Origin: Bacteroidota bacterium
GTDB lineage: Bacteria; Bacteroidota; Ignavibacteria; Ignavibacteriales; Ignavibacteriaceae
NCBI GenBank assembly: GCA_022564295.1
Contig: JADFLR010000012.1
Span: 1-64,000 of the forward strand
Reading direction: 5' to 3'
Length of the DNA: 64,000 nt
Part shown: positions 15,820 through 25,580 of the stretch, piece after piece
How the letters are laid out: the number at the start of each line of letters is the position of its first letter
How positions within the stretch are numbered: position 1 is the first letter of the stretch
Program-made: the position numbers and the translations under genes
Notes under the pieces: model-generated
The model's input: the letters and a program-made list of their open reading frames with translations, nothing else
The model's database searches: none
What the model was told of the DNA's origin: nothing

Positions 15820-16902
15820 TCATCCATGTCTAACGGAAATTATATCACCATCCTGAACAATATATTCTTTACCTTCAAGCCGCCAGTGTCCGTTTTCTTT
15901 TGCTTTTGCTAATGACCCGTCGGCAATAAAATCATCATAGTGAACAACTTCCGCACGGATGAACTTTTTGAAGAAGTCGGTATGAATTTCTCCGGCAGCT
16001 TCCTGAGCATTCATTTCTTTCCTAATTGTCCAAGCACGGCATTCATCTTCACCAACAGTAAAAAATGAATGCAGACCAAGCAAATCATAAGATCCTCTGA
16101 TAATACTATCCAGTGCTGATTGTTTAATTCCGTATCCTTCCATAAACACCTCAGTATCATCTTCCGGAAGATCGGACATTTCCAATTCAATTTTTCCAAA
16201 GAAAGTAAGTGCTTTTGTTTTTTTTCCTAGCTTCTTCTTCACTAGTTCGTCTAAAAGTTTGTTAGCATCATTAACCTGATTCTCATCCAAATTTAATGCA
16301 ATCAGCATCGGTTTTGCCGAGAGTAGTTGATACGACCTCAATATCTTCAGTTCGTCGCTGGAAAGTTTTTCTTCCCTTAATGGCGTTTCTTTTTGCAGTA
16401 TTTCATTACATTTTTCCAGTACTGGAAGTTCACGTTTTAACCCTTCATCCTTTGTCTTCATTATTTGCTTTTTAATGTTCTCAAGTCTTTTCTCAACAAT
16501 TTCCATATCCGAGATAATAAATTCGGTTTCAAACGAATCAATATCGCGCATCATATTTATTGTGTCATCGGGATGAGGTACAGCATCATTCTCAAATAAT
16601 CGCACTACCTGAATGAGAGCATCGTTGGTTTTTACTTTACCAAGAAAGTTGTTTGTAAATTGTGTAGAGCCGGAATCACCTTTCTGCAAACCTACCACAT
16701 CTATTACTTCTATCGTTGCGTTTACTTTCTTTTTGGGATTAAATATTCCGGTCAGCTTTTCCAATCTTTCATCAGGTACTTTAATAACTGCCTGATGCGA
16801 TTCTGCTTTGGTTAATACTGCTGGATCAATGTGTGTTTTGGTTATTGTATGAAAAAGTGTTGATTTTCCCGAAAATGGAAGCCCAACTATTCCTATTTGC
16901 AT
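15820..16902 (-). CDS. ychF: ribosome-binding ATPase YchF
   Basis: A 360-residue Obg-family P-loop protein. The P loop is GLPFSGKST (7-15), the switch region has the VIDVVGL segment, and NLDE replaces the usual NKxD base-recognition motif, which is the known reason YchF prefers ATP. The C-terminal TGS-like domain is the DUF933 type (TFFTVGEDECRAWTIRKE, AGEIHTDFFKKFIRAEV). The family binds ribosomes and influences the oxidative stress response. Length and domain order are normal; the P loop has FS where many orthologs have NV. Confidence 0.93.
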   Translation of the reverse strand: MQIGIVGLPFSGKSTLFHTITKTHIDPAVLTKAESHQAVIKVPDERLEKLTGIFNPKKKVNATIEVIDVVGLQKGDSGSTQFTNNFLGKVKTNDALIQVVRLFENDAVPHPDDTINMMRDIDSFETEFIISDMEIVEKRLENIKKQIMKTKDEGLKRELPVLEKCNEILQKETPLREEKLSSDELKILRSYQLLSAKPMLIALNLDENQVNDANKLLDELVKKKLGKKTKALTFFGKIELEMSDLPEDDTEVFMEGYGIKQSALDSIIRGSYDLLGLHSFFTVGEDECRAWTIRKEMNAQEAAGEIHTDFFKKFIRAEVVHYDDFIADGSLAKAKENGHWRLEGKEYIVQDGDIISVRHG

Positions 16903-17073
16903 TTAATTCCTTTTATTTTTTTCTTAAAATATAAATATACAAAAGTTTGAAACAGAGGAATTTAATGTTTAAGAATTTCCATTCTGTAAAGCAACTGATT
17001 TTTTGGATTCAAACAGGTTTGTATATTTTCTTATATTTTATGCAAAGGTTATATAATTAATGAAGGTATCATA

Positions 17074-17889
17074 ATGAAAATGAAAGTAGTAAAGCAATTA
17101 ACAATTTTAGTAATTTCTTTTTCAGTGCTGTTTATATCGTGCAGCACTGTTCCCCTTACTGGAAGATCGCAGCTTAGCTTAATTCCTGATAGTGAAATGC
17201 TTGCAATGAGCTTTCAGCAGTATGATCAGTTTTTAGATGAGAGTGAAATTAGTAATGACAGGGAAGCCGTTGAAATGGTTCAACGAGTTGGCAGAAATAT
17301 ACAGCATGCTGTAGAAAAATTTATGAGAGAAAAAAAATTATTGGATCGATTGGAAGGTTATAATTGGGAATTTAACCTAATTGAAAGTGATCAGGTAAAT
17401 GCATGGGCAATGCCGGGCGGCAAGGTTGTAGTTTATACAGGGATACTTCCTGTTGCGCAGGATGATACAGGGCTGGCTGTTGTTCTTGGACATGAGATAG
17501 CCCATGCTATTGCAGAACACGGAAACGAAAGAATGAGCCAGGAACTGCTGCGTCAAGCCGGGGCAGTAAGTTTAATGGTAGCAATGAACAGTAAACCTGC
17601 CCAAACAAAAGCATTATGGCTGGGTATTTATGGTGCGGGGACTCAGTTGGGAATTATGCTCCCTTACGGAAGGACTCACGAAAGTGAAGCAGATCATCTT
17701 GGATTAATTTTCATGGCGATGGCTGGCTATGATCCTCACGCCGCACCCGAATTTTGGCAGAGGATGTCGGTAAATAGAGAAGGTGAAGCACCACCGGAAT
17801 TCTTAAGTACACATCCATCCGATGAAACAAGAATGAATGATCTTAATTCATGGATTCCCGAAGCAATGCAGTATTACAAAAAGCAATAA
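17074..17889 (+). CDS. M48 family metalloprotease lipoprotein
   Basis: A 271-residue periplasmic protease. The lipobox LFISC gives Cys 23. The zinc motif HEIAHAIAEH lies mid-protein, and HESEADHLGLIFM supplies the third ligand. The end has EFLSTHPSDETRM, the conserved substrate-gate region of the Oma1/BepA/LoiP group. It probably degrades or chaperones misassembled outer-membrane proteins. It is transcribed alone and convergent with carB. Confidence 0.92.
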   Translation: MKMKVVKQLTILVISFSVLFISCSTVPLTGRSQLSLIPDSEMLAMSFQQYDQFLDESEISNDREAVEMVQRVGRNIQHAVEKFMREKKLLDRLEGYNWEFNLIESDQVNAWAMPGGKVVVYTGILPVAQDDTGLAVVLGHEIAHAIAEHGNERMSQELLRQAGAVSLMVAMNSKPAQTKALWLGIYGAGTQLGIMLPYGRTHESEADHLGLIFMAMAGYDPHAAPEFWQRMSVNREGEAPPEFLSTHPSDETRMNDLNSWIPEAMQYYKKQ

Positions 17890-17948
17890 ATACAGACATG
17901 TTAGGAGATAAATTTTAGCAAGCTGAAGCTTACGACCGCAATACAATA

Positions 17949-20900
17949 TTACTCATACTCATCCCAGCTTTTAATCTTTAAATCTTCGGTTTTGTATTGC
18001 TCCATTGATTTTATAAATTGTTTTGTTGCCTGAACATTTGTGAATAAAGGTATGTTCAGATCAACTGCTTTTCTTCTTATAATATAATCACTTTCGAGTT
18101 CAACTTTCTCTGCTGTTTTAGGAATGTTAATTACAAGATCAATCTTTTCATCGTTAAGATAAGTTAATATGGCGGGCTCTTTATTATCGAACGGTCTGTA
18201 TAATATTTCCACATTTAAGTTGTTCATCTCATAATATTTTACCGTTCCTTCAGTACCGTAAAATTTCAATCCCATCTCCTTAAGAATGATCAGCTCCTCT
18301 AATAATTCAGCTTTGTTTTTTAATGTTCCTGTGGATAGCAATACTGCTTTTCGTGGAATCCTTTTACCAGTTGATAACATACTTTTAAGGAATGCTTCAT
18401 TAAAATCATCACCAAGGCAGGCAACCTCACCCGTTGAAGACATCTCAACACCTGTCACCGGATCGGAACCTTTTAATCTTGTGAATGAGAACTGAGATGC
18501 TTTAACACCAACATAATCTAAATCGAAAGATGATTTGTCGATCTTAGCAACTTTTTCTCCGAGCATTAATCTTGTGGCAATATCAATAAAATTTATCTTT
18601 AATGTTTTTGATACAAACGGAAAACTTCGTGATGCTCGAAGATTACACTCAATTACTTTTACATCATTATCTTTTGCGATGAACTGCATGTTAAACGGTC
18701 CCGATATTTCAAGTTCCTTTGCAATTTGCTTTGTTATTAGTTTAACCCTTCGCATCGTTTCAAGATACGTTCGTTGAGGTGGAAGAACGATTGTTGCATC
18801 GCCGGAATGTACGCCTGCATTTTCAACATGTTCGGCAATTGCATAACAGAACAACTCTCCGTTGTTTGCCACAGCATCAACTTCAATTTCTTTTGCATCT
18901 GTTATAAACTTGCTGATGACAACGGGATGTTCAGTATTTAACTCAGTTGCTTTTTTAAGATATAATTCTAATTCATCTTCTGAAAGAACAATGCTCATTG
19001 CAGCACCGCTTAAAACATAGCTTGGTCTTATTAAAACAGGGAAGCCCACTTTATTAGAAAAACTCTTTGCAGCATTCAGCGTTGTAACCTCTTCCCACTC
19101 CGGCTGATCAACACCAATCTTATCGAGAATTTGCGAAAACTTATGCCGACTTTCAGCATTATCAATTTGGATTGGTGAAGTTCCTAATATGTTTATTCCT
19201 TCTTTATGTAATTTCATTGCGAGATTATTTGGCACCTGTCCGCCTGTTGAAACAATAACACCTTCAGGTTTTTCTTTATCGAATATATCCAGTACTCTTT
19301 CAAGCGTTAGTTCCTCAAAATAAAGTTTATCACATATATCATAATCAGTGCTAACTGTTTCGGGATTACAATTTATCATTATCGATTTTTTCCCGCTTCT
19401 ATTGATCGAGTTAACAGCAGTTACGCAGCACCAATCAAACTCAACGGATGAACCTATTCTGTAAGGACCGCTGCCAAGCACAGCTATCTGATCGTTTTGA
19501 GCCAGTTCAATATCATTATCAATTCCGTGATATGTTAAATAAAGATAATTTGTTTGAGCAGGATACTCTGCTGCAAGAGTATCAATTTGTTTTACCACGG
19601 GAACTACACCTAATTCTTTACGATAATTTCTAACAACAATATGATCGGTGTTTGTTAACATCCCAATCTGCTTATCCGAAAATCCATTTTGCTTTGCTTC
19701 TGTCATCAACTCTTTATCAATCTTACCAAGAGGTTTACTTTTTAATTTATTCTCGTTATCAACAATGTTTTTCATCTTATACAAAAACCATTTTGTAATT
19801 TTTGTTAGATGATGAATTCTGTCAACGGAGTAATTGTTTTGCAGTGCGGATGCAATTGCAATATTTCTTTTGTCAGTTGGTTCGGAAAGTTCCTTATCAA
19901 GATCATCAAAATGTAAGTTGTTACAAACAAATCCATTCAATCCTACATCAAGCATACGGATTGATTTTTGGAGAACTTCTTCAAAGCTTCTTCCCAAACT
20001 CATTACTTCACCGACTGATTTCATCTCGGAGCCAAGCCGTGTGCTTACCTGCTGGAATTTTTGCAAATCCCATCGTGGAAATTTTAATGCAACATAATCA
20101 AGCGCAGGTTCAAAGCAAGCCGATGTCTGTTGTGTTATATTATTTTCAATTTCATTTAATGCATAACCAAGCGCCAGTTTAGTTGCGATAAATGCCAGAG
20201 GATAACCGGTTGCTTTGGATGCAAGAGCAGAGCTGCGGCTTAACCGTGCATTTACTTCTATTATTCTGTAGTCGTCAGAGTTTGGATCGAGAGCATATTG
20301 AATATTACACTCGCCGATAACTCCAATATGTCTTATCAGTTTTATTCCGATTGATCGTAGATTAAAATTTTCTTTGGCTGTTAATGTTTGAACCGGTGCA
20401 ATAACAATGCTATCGCCTGTATGTATGCCCATGGGATCAACATTTTCCATTGAGCAGATTGTGATGCAGTTATCGAATTTATCTCTTACAATTTCATACT
20501 CAACTTCTTTCCATCCTGCTAACGATTCTTCTATTAAAATTTGATTTGCAAACTTGAATGCCTTTTCTGCTTTATCGATCAATTCTGTTTTATTATCAAC
20601 AATTCCCGAACCCAATCCGCCAAGTGCATAAGCAATACGTACCATTACCGGGTAACCGATTCCTTCTGCAACCGAAACCGCTTCCTCAACATTTTTTGCA
20701 GTTTTGCCCAATGCAACTTTTAATCCGATTTCTTCACACTTCTCTGAAAAAAGAAACCTGTCTTCAGTATCTATAATTGCTTCAACGGGGGTGCCGAGAA
20801 CTTTTATATTATATTTCTCAAGCGTACCCTTTTCAAAAAGTTCTACGCCAACGTTTAATGCTGTTTGTCCTCCAAACTGAAGAAGAATACTATCGGGTTT

Positions 20901-21143
20901 TTCTTTTTCGATTACTCTTACAACTGATTCAAATGTTATTGGAATGAAATAGACTTTATCAGCAAATCCTTCCGACGTTTGGATTGTTGCAATGTTTGGG
21001 TTAACCAGAATGCTTGTTACCCCATCTTCTTTTAGTGCTTTAATTGCCTGGCTGCCGGAGTAATCAAACTCACCTGCCTGTCCTATCTGCAATGCACCGG
21101 AGCCAAGTATTAACACTTTCTTTGGTTTATCTCTTCGTATCAT
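17949..21143 (-). CDS. carB: carbamoyl-phosphate synthase large subunit
   Basis: A 1064-residue enzyme that makes carbamoyl phosphate from bicarbonate, ATP and ammonia for arginine and pyrimidine synthesis. The two homologous ATP-grasp halves begin KVLILGSGALQIGQAGEFDYSG and IAVLGSGPYRIGSSVEFDWC, and the C-terminal MGS-like allosteric domain starts near residue 940. The length matches the family. The start overlaps the end of carA by four bases (ATGA), so the two subunits are co-translated. Confidence 0.98.
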   Translation of the reverse strand: MIRRDKPKKVLILGSGALQIGQAGEFDYSGSQAIKALKEDGVTSILVNPNIATIQTSEGFADKVYFIPITFESVVRVIEKEKPDSILLQFGGQTALNVGVELFEKGTLEKYNIKVLGTPVEAIIDTEDRFLFSEKCEEIGLKVALGKTAKNVEEAVSVAEGIGYPVMVRIAYALGGLGSGIVDNKTELIDKAEKAFKFANQILIEESLAGWKEVEYEIVRDKFDNCITICSMENVDPMGIHTGDSIVIAPVQTLTAKENFNLRSIGIKLIRHIGVIGECNIQYALDPNSDDYRIIEVNARLSRSSALASKATGYPLAFIATKLALGYALNEIENNITQQTSACFEPALDYVALKFPRWDLQKFQQVSTRLGSEMKSVGEVMSLGRSFEEVLQKSIRMLDVGLNGFVCNNLHFDDLDKELSEPTDKRNIAIASALQNNYSVDRIHHLTKITKWFLYKMKNIVDNENKLKSKPLGKIDKELMTEAKQNGFSDKQIGMLTNTDHIVVRNYRKELGVVPVVKQIDTLAAEYPAQTNYLYLTYHGIDNDIELAQNDQIAVLGSGPYRIGSSVEFDWCCVTAVNSINRSGKKSIMINCNPETVSTDYDICDKLYFEELTLERVLDIFDKEKPEGVIVSTGGQVPNNLAMKLHKEGINILGTSPIQIDNAESRHKFSQILDKIGVDQPEWEEVTTLNAAKSFSNKVGFPVLIRPSYVLSGAAMSIVLSEDELELYLKKATELNTEHPVVISKFITDAKEIEVDAVANNGELFCYAIAEHVENAGVHSGDATIVLPPQRTYLETMRRVKLITKQIAKELEISGPFNMQFIAKDNDVKVIECNLRASRSFPFVSKTLKINFIDIATRLMLGEKVAKIDKSSFDLDYVGVKASQFSFTRLKGSDPVTGVEMSSTGEVACLGDDFNEAFLKSMLSTGKRIPRKAVLLSTGTLKNKAELLEELIILKEMGLKFYGTEGTVKYYEMNNLNVEILYRPFDNKEPAILTYLNDEKIDLVINIPKTAEKVELESDYIIRRKAVDLNIPLFTNVQATKQFIKSMEQYKTEDLKIKSWDEYE

Positions 21144-22213
21144 TCCATTGCCCTAACAAACATATCAAATATAAACTCACTGTCATCCGGTCCGGGAGAA
21201 GCTTCGGGATGAAATTGTGCGGCGAAAAAAGGTTTGGAAATATGCAGCAATCCTTCGTTGGTTCCGTCGTTATCATTTATAAACCATTCACGCCAGTCCT
21301 GCGGTAAAGAATCAGAACGCACAGCGTAACCATGGTTTTGCGATGTGATGAAACTTCTTTTTGTACCCATTTCATTACACGGTTGGTTTAAACCGCGATG
21401 ACCGTATTTTAATTTATAAGTATCAGCTCCCGCAGCTAATGCTAATATTTGAGAACCGAGACAAATGCCAAGCACCGGCGAGTTCTTTTTCATAATTCTT
21501 TTTGTATTCTCAATAGTAATTGTATTTAATTCCGGGTCGCCCGGTCCGTTTGATATCATCACTCCATCAGCTTTTAAGTTTAAGAAATCGTAATCGTAAG
21601 GAACTCTTATAACTGTAACATTTCTTCCGAGGAAAGCACGGATTATATTATTTTTAGTTCCGCAATCAACGAGAATAATTTTTTTCTTACCAGCGGAATA
21701 CTCAATTGGTTTTTTAACGCTTACTTCATCCACTAAATTTGTTTTGTTGGGATCCTCAAAATCTACGGTTACTTTTTCATCAATAATTATTTTGCCTAAC
21801 ATTGTTCCATTATCGCGAAGTTTTCGAGTGAGCATTCTTGTATCAATTCCCGTGATTGCCGGAATCTTTTCTTCCTTTAGCCAATCTGCTAAAGATCTCA
21901 CAGCAGACCAATGGGAATATTCATTTGAATAATTAGAAACTATCAATCCTCTGCAATGAATAGATTCAGATTCGAAATCAATCAGTAAATCGTTTACTCT
22001 TTCTTTTGCAGGCACACCATAATTACCAATTAACGGATAGGTGCAAACAAGAATTTGCCCTCTGTATGACGGATCGGTGAGTGTTTCAGGATACCCGACC
22101 ATTCCGGTATTAAATACAACTTCGCCGTTTGTATTTCCTTTAAAACCGAAACTGTAACCGGAAAATTCTGTTCCGTCTTCCAATATTAATTTTACAACTT
22201 TTCTTTCGTTCAT
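21140..22213 (-). CDS. carA: carbamoyl-phosphate synthase small subunit
   Basis: A 357-residue glutaminase subunit supplying ammonia to CarB. The N-terminal half has the family start LILEDGTEFSGYSFG and GMVGYPETLTDPSY. The class I glutamine amidotransferase domain has the Cys nucleophile in VLGICLGSQ and the His-Glu pair in QFHPEASPGP. The usual form of the nucleophile motif is GICLGHQ; Ser replaces His here. A hairpin with seven T residues lies directly upstream in the leader. Confidence 0.97.
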   Translation of the reverse strand: MNERKVVKLILEDGTEFSGYSFGFKGNTNGEVVFNTGMVGYPETLTDPSYRGQILVCTYPLIGNYGVPAKERVNDLLIDFESESIHCRGLIVSNYSNEYSHWSAVRSLADWLKEEKIPAITGIDTRMLTRKLRDNGTMLGKIIIDEKVTVDFEDPNKTNLVDEVSVKKPIEYSAGKKKIILVDCGTKNNIIRAFLGRNVTVIRVPYDYDFLNLKADGVMISNGPGDPELNTITIENTKRIMKKNSPVLGICLGSQILALAAGADTYKLKYGHRGLNQPCNEMGTKRSFITSQNHGYAVRSDSLPQDWREWFINDNDGTNEGLLHISKPFFAAQFHPEASPGPDDSEFIFDMFVRAME

Positions 22214-22228
22214 AATTTCCGTTTAGAT

Positions 22229-22256
22229 AAAAAAATAGCCACTCAAATGAGCGGCT
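22229..22256 (-). promoter_or_regulatory. candidate transcription attenuator in the carA leader
   Basis: On the minus strand AGCCGCTC-ATTT-GAGTGGCT forms an 8-bp stem (one G-T pair) followed after one base by seven T residues. This intrinsic terminator ends only 15 bases before the carA start and about 100 bases after a strong promoter, with no gene between. A premature-termination switch for pyrimidine or arginine control is the likely reading. The trigger is not identifiable from sequence. Confidence 0.6.
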
Positions 22257-22334
22257 GGTTAAATCCTCAGGTAAAAACAGGTATTTAAGTATTGTATATT
22301 GCAGGAAATCAATAAATCATCTTTGTAAGTTTGC

Positions 22335-22366
22335 CAAATATAAACTGATGAATGTTTAGTATCAAA
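22335..22366 (-). promoter_or_regulatory. Bacteroidota-type promoter of carAB
   Basis: On the minus strand TTTG (22363-22366) is followed after exactly 20 bases by TATATTTG (22335-22342). This matches the TTTG-N19-21-TAnnTTTG consensus precisely. The start of transcription should be near 22328, which gives a leader of about 115 bases. Confidence 0.65.
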
Positions 22367-22537
22367 TTTATTGGGTAATTATTTTAAAAAGGAACGAACA
22401 TGACACAAATATTACTCTCACAATTTCCAATCGAATTTTCAATTTTACCTCCGAAGTAAAAATTCTGATTACAATGATCGAAAGTTTTTACTATTTTTCA
22501 CTAACACAACTCATATAAATAAAGTAAGGTGATGAAA

Positions 22538-23341
22538 ATGAAATTAATTAAATTTACAATATTGTTGTTCATTCCGGTTATACTTTTCTCCGGCTGTCTT
22601 AAAGTTAGATCAAATGTTATAATCAATAAGGACGGCAGCGGCATATTGGAAGAACAGGTGCTGATGAGCGATATTGTTATTGCAATGATGAGTGAATTTA
22701 TGAGTTCATTCCAGGATTCAACAAGCGCGCCGGAGGAATTTAAGTTATTTAAAGAAGATGAATTGAAAGCCAAGGCATCGGAATACGGAGAAGGTGTGAA
22801 ATATGTATCGGGTGAAGAAATAAAGATTGTTGGATGGCAGGGTTACGAAGCCATTTACTCTTTTGAAGACCTGAACAAAATAAAAATGGAAACTGACCCG
22901 AATACAAAAGTTGAAAACCCGCAGAATGATGGGCAAGAAACTGAATATTTCTCATTCAAGTTTATTCCCGGTGATATCGCAGAATTAATTATTGACAGAC
23001 CAGACTTAAGCAGTAAAAAGAAGGATGAGGATATTACTGTAGAAACCGAAACAGAAAATCAGGAGTTAGATGATAATCTAATTAAAATGATGGATGGTAT
23101 GACTATGACAATTTCTCTGGAATTTAATGGCGAAATTGTTGAAACGAATGCTTCATACGTTGATGGCTCAAAAGTTATAATGCTCGATATCGATTTTTCC
23201 GAAATTCTAAAGAATAAAGAAAGCTTAGAATTATTTAAAAAGAATCCGCCCGATAATTTGGATGAAATGAAAGCAATTGTCGAAAACATTCCCGGGATGA
23301 AAGTGGAATTTCAGAAACCGGTAATTATTAAATTTAAATAA
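22538..23341 (+). CDS. lipoprotein of unknown function
   Basis: A 267-residue exported lipoprotein with lipobox LFSGC. I choose the ATG at 22538 because an AGGTGAT ribosome site ends four bases before it; upstream GTG 22529 and ATG 22532 are in frame but too close to that site. The mature protein begins LKVRSNVIINKDGSGILEEQV, a pattern seen in bacterial lipoproteins that resemble a beta-sandwich with a basic turn; a Glu-rich stretch (DEDITVETETENQELDDN) divides two halves. I cannot name the family. It is divergent from carAB. Confidence 0.7.
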   Translation: MKLIKFTILLFIPVILFSGCLKVRSNVIINKDGSGILEEQVLMSDIVIAMMSEFMSSFQDSTSAPEEFKLFKEDELKAKASEYGEGVKYVSGEEIKIVGWQGYEAIYSFEDLNKIKMETDPNTKVENPQNDGQETEYFSFKFIPGDIAELIIDRPDLSSKKKDEDITVETETENQELDDNLIKMMDGMTMTISLEFNGEIVETNASYVDGSKVIMLDIDFSEILKNKESLELFKKNPPDNLDEMKAIVENIPGMKVEFQKPVIIKFK

Positions 23342-23371
23342 GTTAGTAGTAAATTATTTTTTTTAGTTTTA

Positions 23372-23402
23372 ATAAAAAAGCTGCGAATATTCTGAAGCAG
23401 CT
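23372..23402 (-). terminator. intrinsic terminator of a lost minus-strand gene
   Basis: AGCTGC (23379-23384) and GCAGCT (23397-23402) pair perfectly around 12 bases, and on the minus strand a T-rich tract follows (complement of 23371-23378). It lies 26 bases past the stop codon of the T9SS tail remnant at 23428. Confidence 0.65.
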
Positions 23403-23427
23403 GCTACATATAGAATAAGGAGTCGAC

Positions 23428-23512
23428 TTATTCCATGAGAATCATTTTCTTAACCTGAGCAAATTGGTAAAAATCGATTGTGCCTGAATAGCTGGATCTA
23501 CATCGTAGTAAT
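23428..23512 (-). pseudogene. decayed T9SS sorting-domain tail
   Basis: The last 28 codons before the TAA at 23428-23430 read ...SSYSGTIDFYQ FAQVKKMILME, recognisable as the end of a type A sorting domain (compare PSGxYFYxL...VKKMxLMx). The piece upstream of it is missing or scrambled: no PNPFNP motif, no cargo. Its own terminator (23372-23402) remains. It is the second orphan tail in this window. Confidence 0.6.
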
Positions 23513-23675
23513 ATCGCGGTTGAAGAAAATCATCCATCCGGCTCGAGAATTATAATAACTATTAAAGCTCTTAATATTAAATAATTGTATCTCCATTCTA
23601 AGCAAATAATTTTATAAGGAAATTCCCCGCATTTATCTTTATTTTTGCAGCCTCAATTTCATTACTATTTAAGAT

Positions 23676-24173
23676 ATGCAAACATTTACTTATTCACTTA
23701 TATTTAAGATCATATTCCGTTTCGGAAATATAATTGTTACGCTTTTGCTCTCAATTTATTTAATTCAGCTTTTCTATTATATTGATCAAAACATAATTCT
23801 TTTTCTTCCGTTGATAATCGCTGTGATAATTCTTTATATGGTAAACAGAACATATCTCACTTACTATAAAATCCTTCCGTATAATATTGAAGCTGATGAT
23901 GATAAAATGATATGTTCAGATTTTCTATTCTCCAAAAAAGTAGTTACAATTTATTTTAAGGATATTGATATGCTGCGAGGCGGAGTATTCAGCGGAAGAT
24001 CATCGGGGATAATGAAACTAAGTGACAGTAAAAGCAATTTGCAGGTCGGGTTTTCCCAAAAAATGAAAAATTCGGAAAAGCTGATTGCACTAATTCTCAG
24101 TAAAGTCTCGAAAAATTTGTACAACGAAGTAATAAATAATCTTACTACGAGAAGACACAGAAAAAAAACTTAA
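23676..24173 (+). CDS. two-helix membrane protein with PH-like C-terminal domain
   Basis: A 165-residue protein. Two membrane helices (about 15-33 and 40-57) are followed by roughly 100 soluble residues with alternating strands (IYFKDIDMLRGGVFSGRSSGIMKLSDSKSNLQVGFSQ), the layout of small bacterial PH-domain membrane proteins. Unrecognised beyond that. The frame starts without an obvious ribosome site. The short region behind it (24174-24460) contains repeated GGATGCATG motifs and no gene. Confidence 0.6.
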   Translation: MQTFTYSLIFKIIFRFGNIIVTLLLSIYLIQLFYYIDQNIILFLPLIIAVIILYMVNRTYLTYYKILPYNIEADDDKMICSDFLFSKKVVTIYFKDIDMLRGGVFSGRSSGIMKLSDSKSNLQVGFSQKMKNSEKLIALILSKVSKNLYNEVINNLTTRRHRKKT

Positions 24174-24460
24174 TAAGCAGATGAAAAATTTATAATTGAT
24201 TCGAACACACAAGGGAATGATTATACTTGTAAAATGGAATCATGTGGATGCATGGTTGAATGGATGCATGAAAAATGATTGATAAGATTTATTAATAAAA
24301 CCTAATTATGGCGAATGAGATAAATATTATCAATAAGTGTCCAAACTTCATTACACTCAGCCATACAATCATACAGCCATATATTCATCCCGCGCAAAAC
24401 AAATAATTAACGGGTTGAACACTTATTATGAAAATTAGCATAATTTAATATTATAAACAG

Positions 24461-25510
24461 ATGAAAATTGCAGTATTACTTTCCGGCGGAGTTGACAGCT
24501 CGGTTGCCTTAAGATTGCTAAAAGAACAAGGGCACGACATAACGGCATTCTATCTTAAAATATGGCTTCAGGATGAGTTTTCCTTTTTGGGTGATTGCCC
24601 GTGGGAAGAAGACCTGAAGTTTGCAAGAGAAGTTTGTTCACAGGCGGATGTTCCTCTCGAAGTTTTATCGCTTCAGAATGAATACTGGGATACAGTTGTA
24701 AAATATACAATTGAAGAAGTGAAAGAAGGGCGGACACCTAATCCCGATATTTTCTGCAACAGTTTAATTAAATTCGGGCAGTTTTATGATAAAATTGACA
24801 GCTCTTATGAAAAAGTTGCAAGCGGGCATTATGCATGGGTTAATGAAGTAAACGGAAAATTTTTATTAGAACGCTCACCTGATCCTGTAAAAGATCAAAC
24901 TTACTTTTTGGCTTATCTCACACAGCAGCAGCTTTCACGCGCATTGTTTCCAATTGGTAAATTTAAGAAGACCGGGATACGCGAGCTTGCACATAAATAT
25001 CAATTGCCTAATATGGATAGAAAAGACAGTCAGGGAATTTGTTTCCTCGGGCAGTTAAAGTTTAAAGAATTTATTAAACATCATCTTGGAGAAATTGAAG
25101 GCGAAATAATTGATATAGACAGTGGAAAAGTTATGGGCAAACATCCCGGCTATTATTATTTTACAATCGGGCAGCGATCCGGTTTGGGTTTGGGCGGTGG
25201 TCCATGGTACGTTGTTAAAAAAGATGTTGAGAATAACATTGTTTACATCTCAAGAGAGAATAAGTCTGTTAGAGAACGGAATGAATTTAATGTCGGAAAA
25301 TTTAATTGGATTTCCGGCGAACCGCCGCGCAAGAAAGAACTTAAGGTTAAAATAAGGCACGGCGAAAACTTGTATGATTGTATGGTTGTATGGATGGATG
25401 ATTCTAAAGCAGCGGTAAAGCTTGATAAGCCGGATAAAGGAATTGCTGCGGGACAATTCGCTGTTTTTTATGATGATGAAGTTTGTCTTGGGGGTGGTGT
25501 TATATTGTAG
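24461..25510 (+). CDS. mnmA: tRNA-specific 2-thiouridylase
   Basis: A 349-residue enzyme that inserts sulfur at position 2 of wobble uridine in Lys, Glu and Gln tRNAs. The PP-loop SGGVDSS is at residues 8-14. The catalytic Cys pair is C99 in GRTPNPDIFCN and C194 in DSQGICFLG. DRKDSQG and the C-terminal beta-barrel region follow in the normal order. The segment WLQDEFSFLGDCPWEEDL is the variant form found in plastid/cyanobacterial-type MnmA. Starts at ATG 24461; no operon partner. Confidence 0.95.
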   Translation: MKIAVLLSGGVDSSVALRLLKEQGHDITAFYLKIWLQDEFSFLGDCPWEEDLKFAREVCSQADVPLEVLSLQNEYWDTVVKYTIEEVKEGRTPNPDIFCNSLIKFGQFYDKIDSSYEKVASGHYAWVNEVNGKFLLERSPDPVKDQTYFLAYLTQQQLSRALFPIGKFKKTGIRELAHKYQLPNMDRKDSQGICFLGQLKFKEFIKHHLGEIEGEIIDIDSGKVMGKHPGYYYFTIGQRSGLGLGGGPWYVVKKDVENNIVYISRENKSVRERNEFNVGKFNWISGEPPRKKELKVKIRHGENLYDCMVVWMDDSKAAVKLDKPDKGIAAGQFAVFYDDEVCLGGGVIL

Positions 25511-25580
25511 GAAGAAATAGAATAATAAAAGATGAAAACAAATTGAGAATAATAATAGTATACTTATTAAATAATGTAAT

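Noticed and set aside
24231-24275. Possible CRISPR-like or tandem repeat (GGATGCATG copies)
   Set aside because: Only two copies at irregular distance and no spacer structure.
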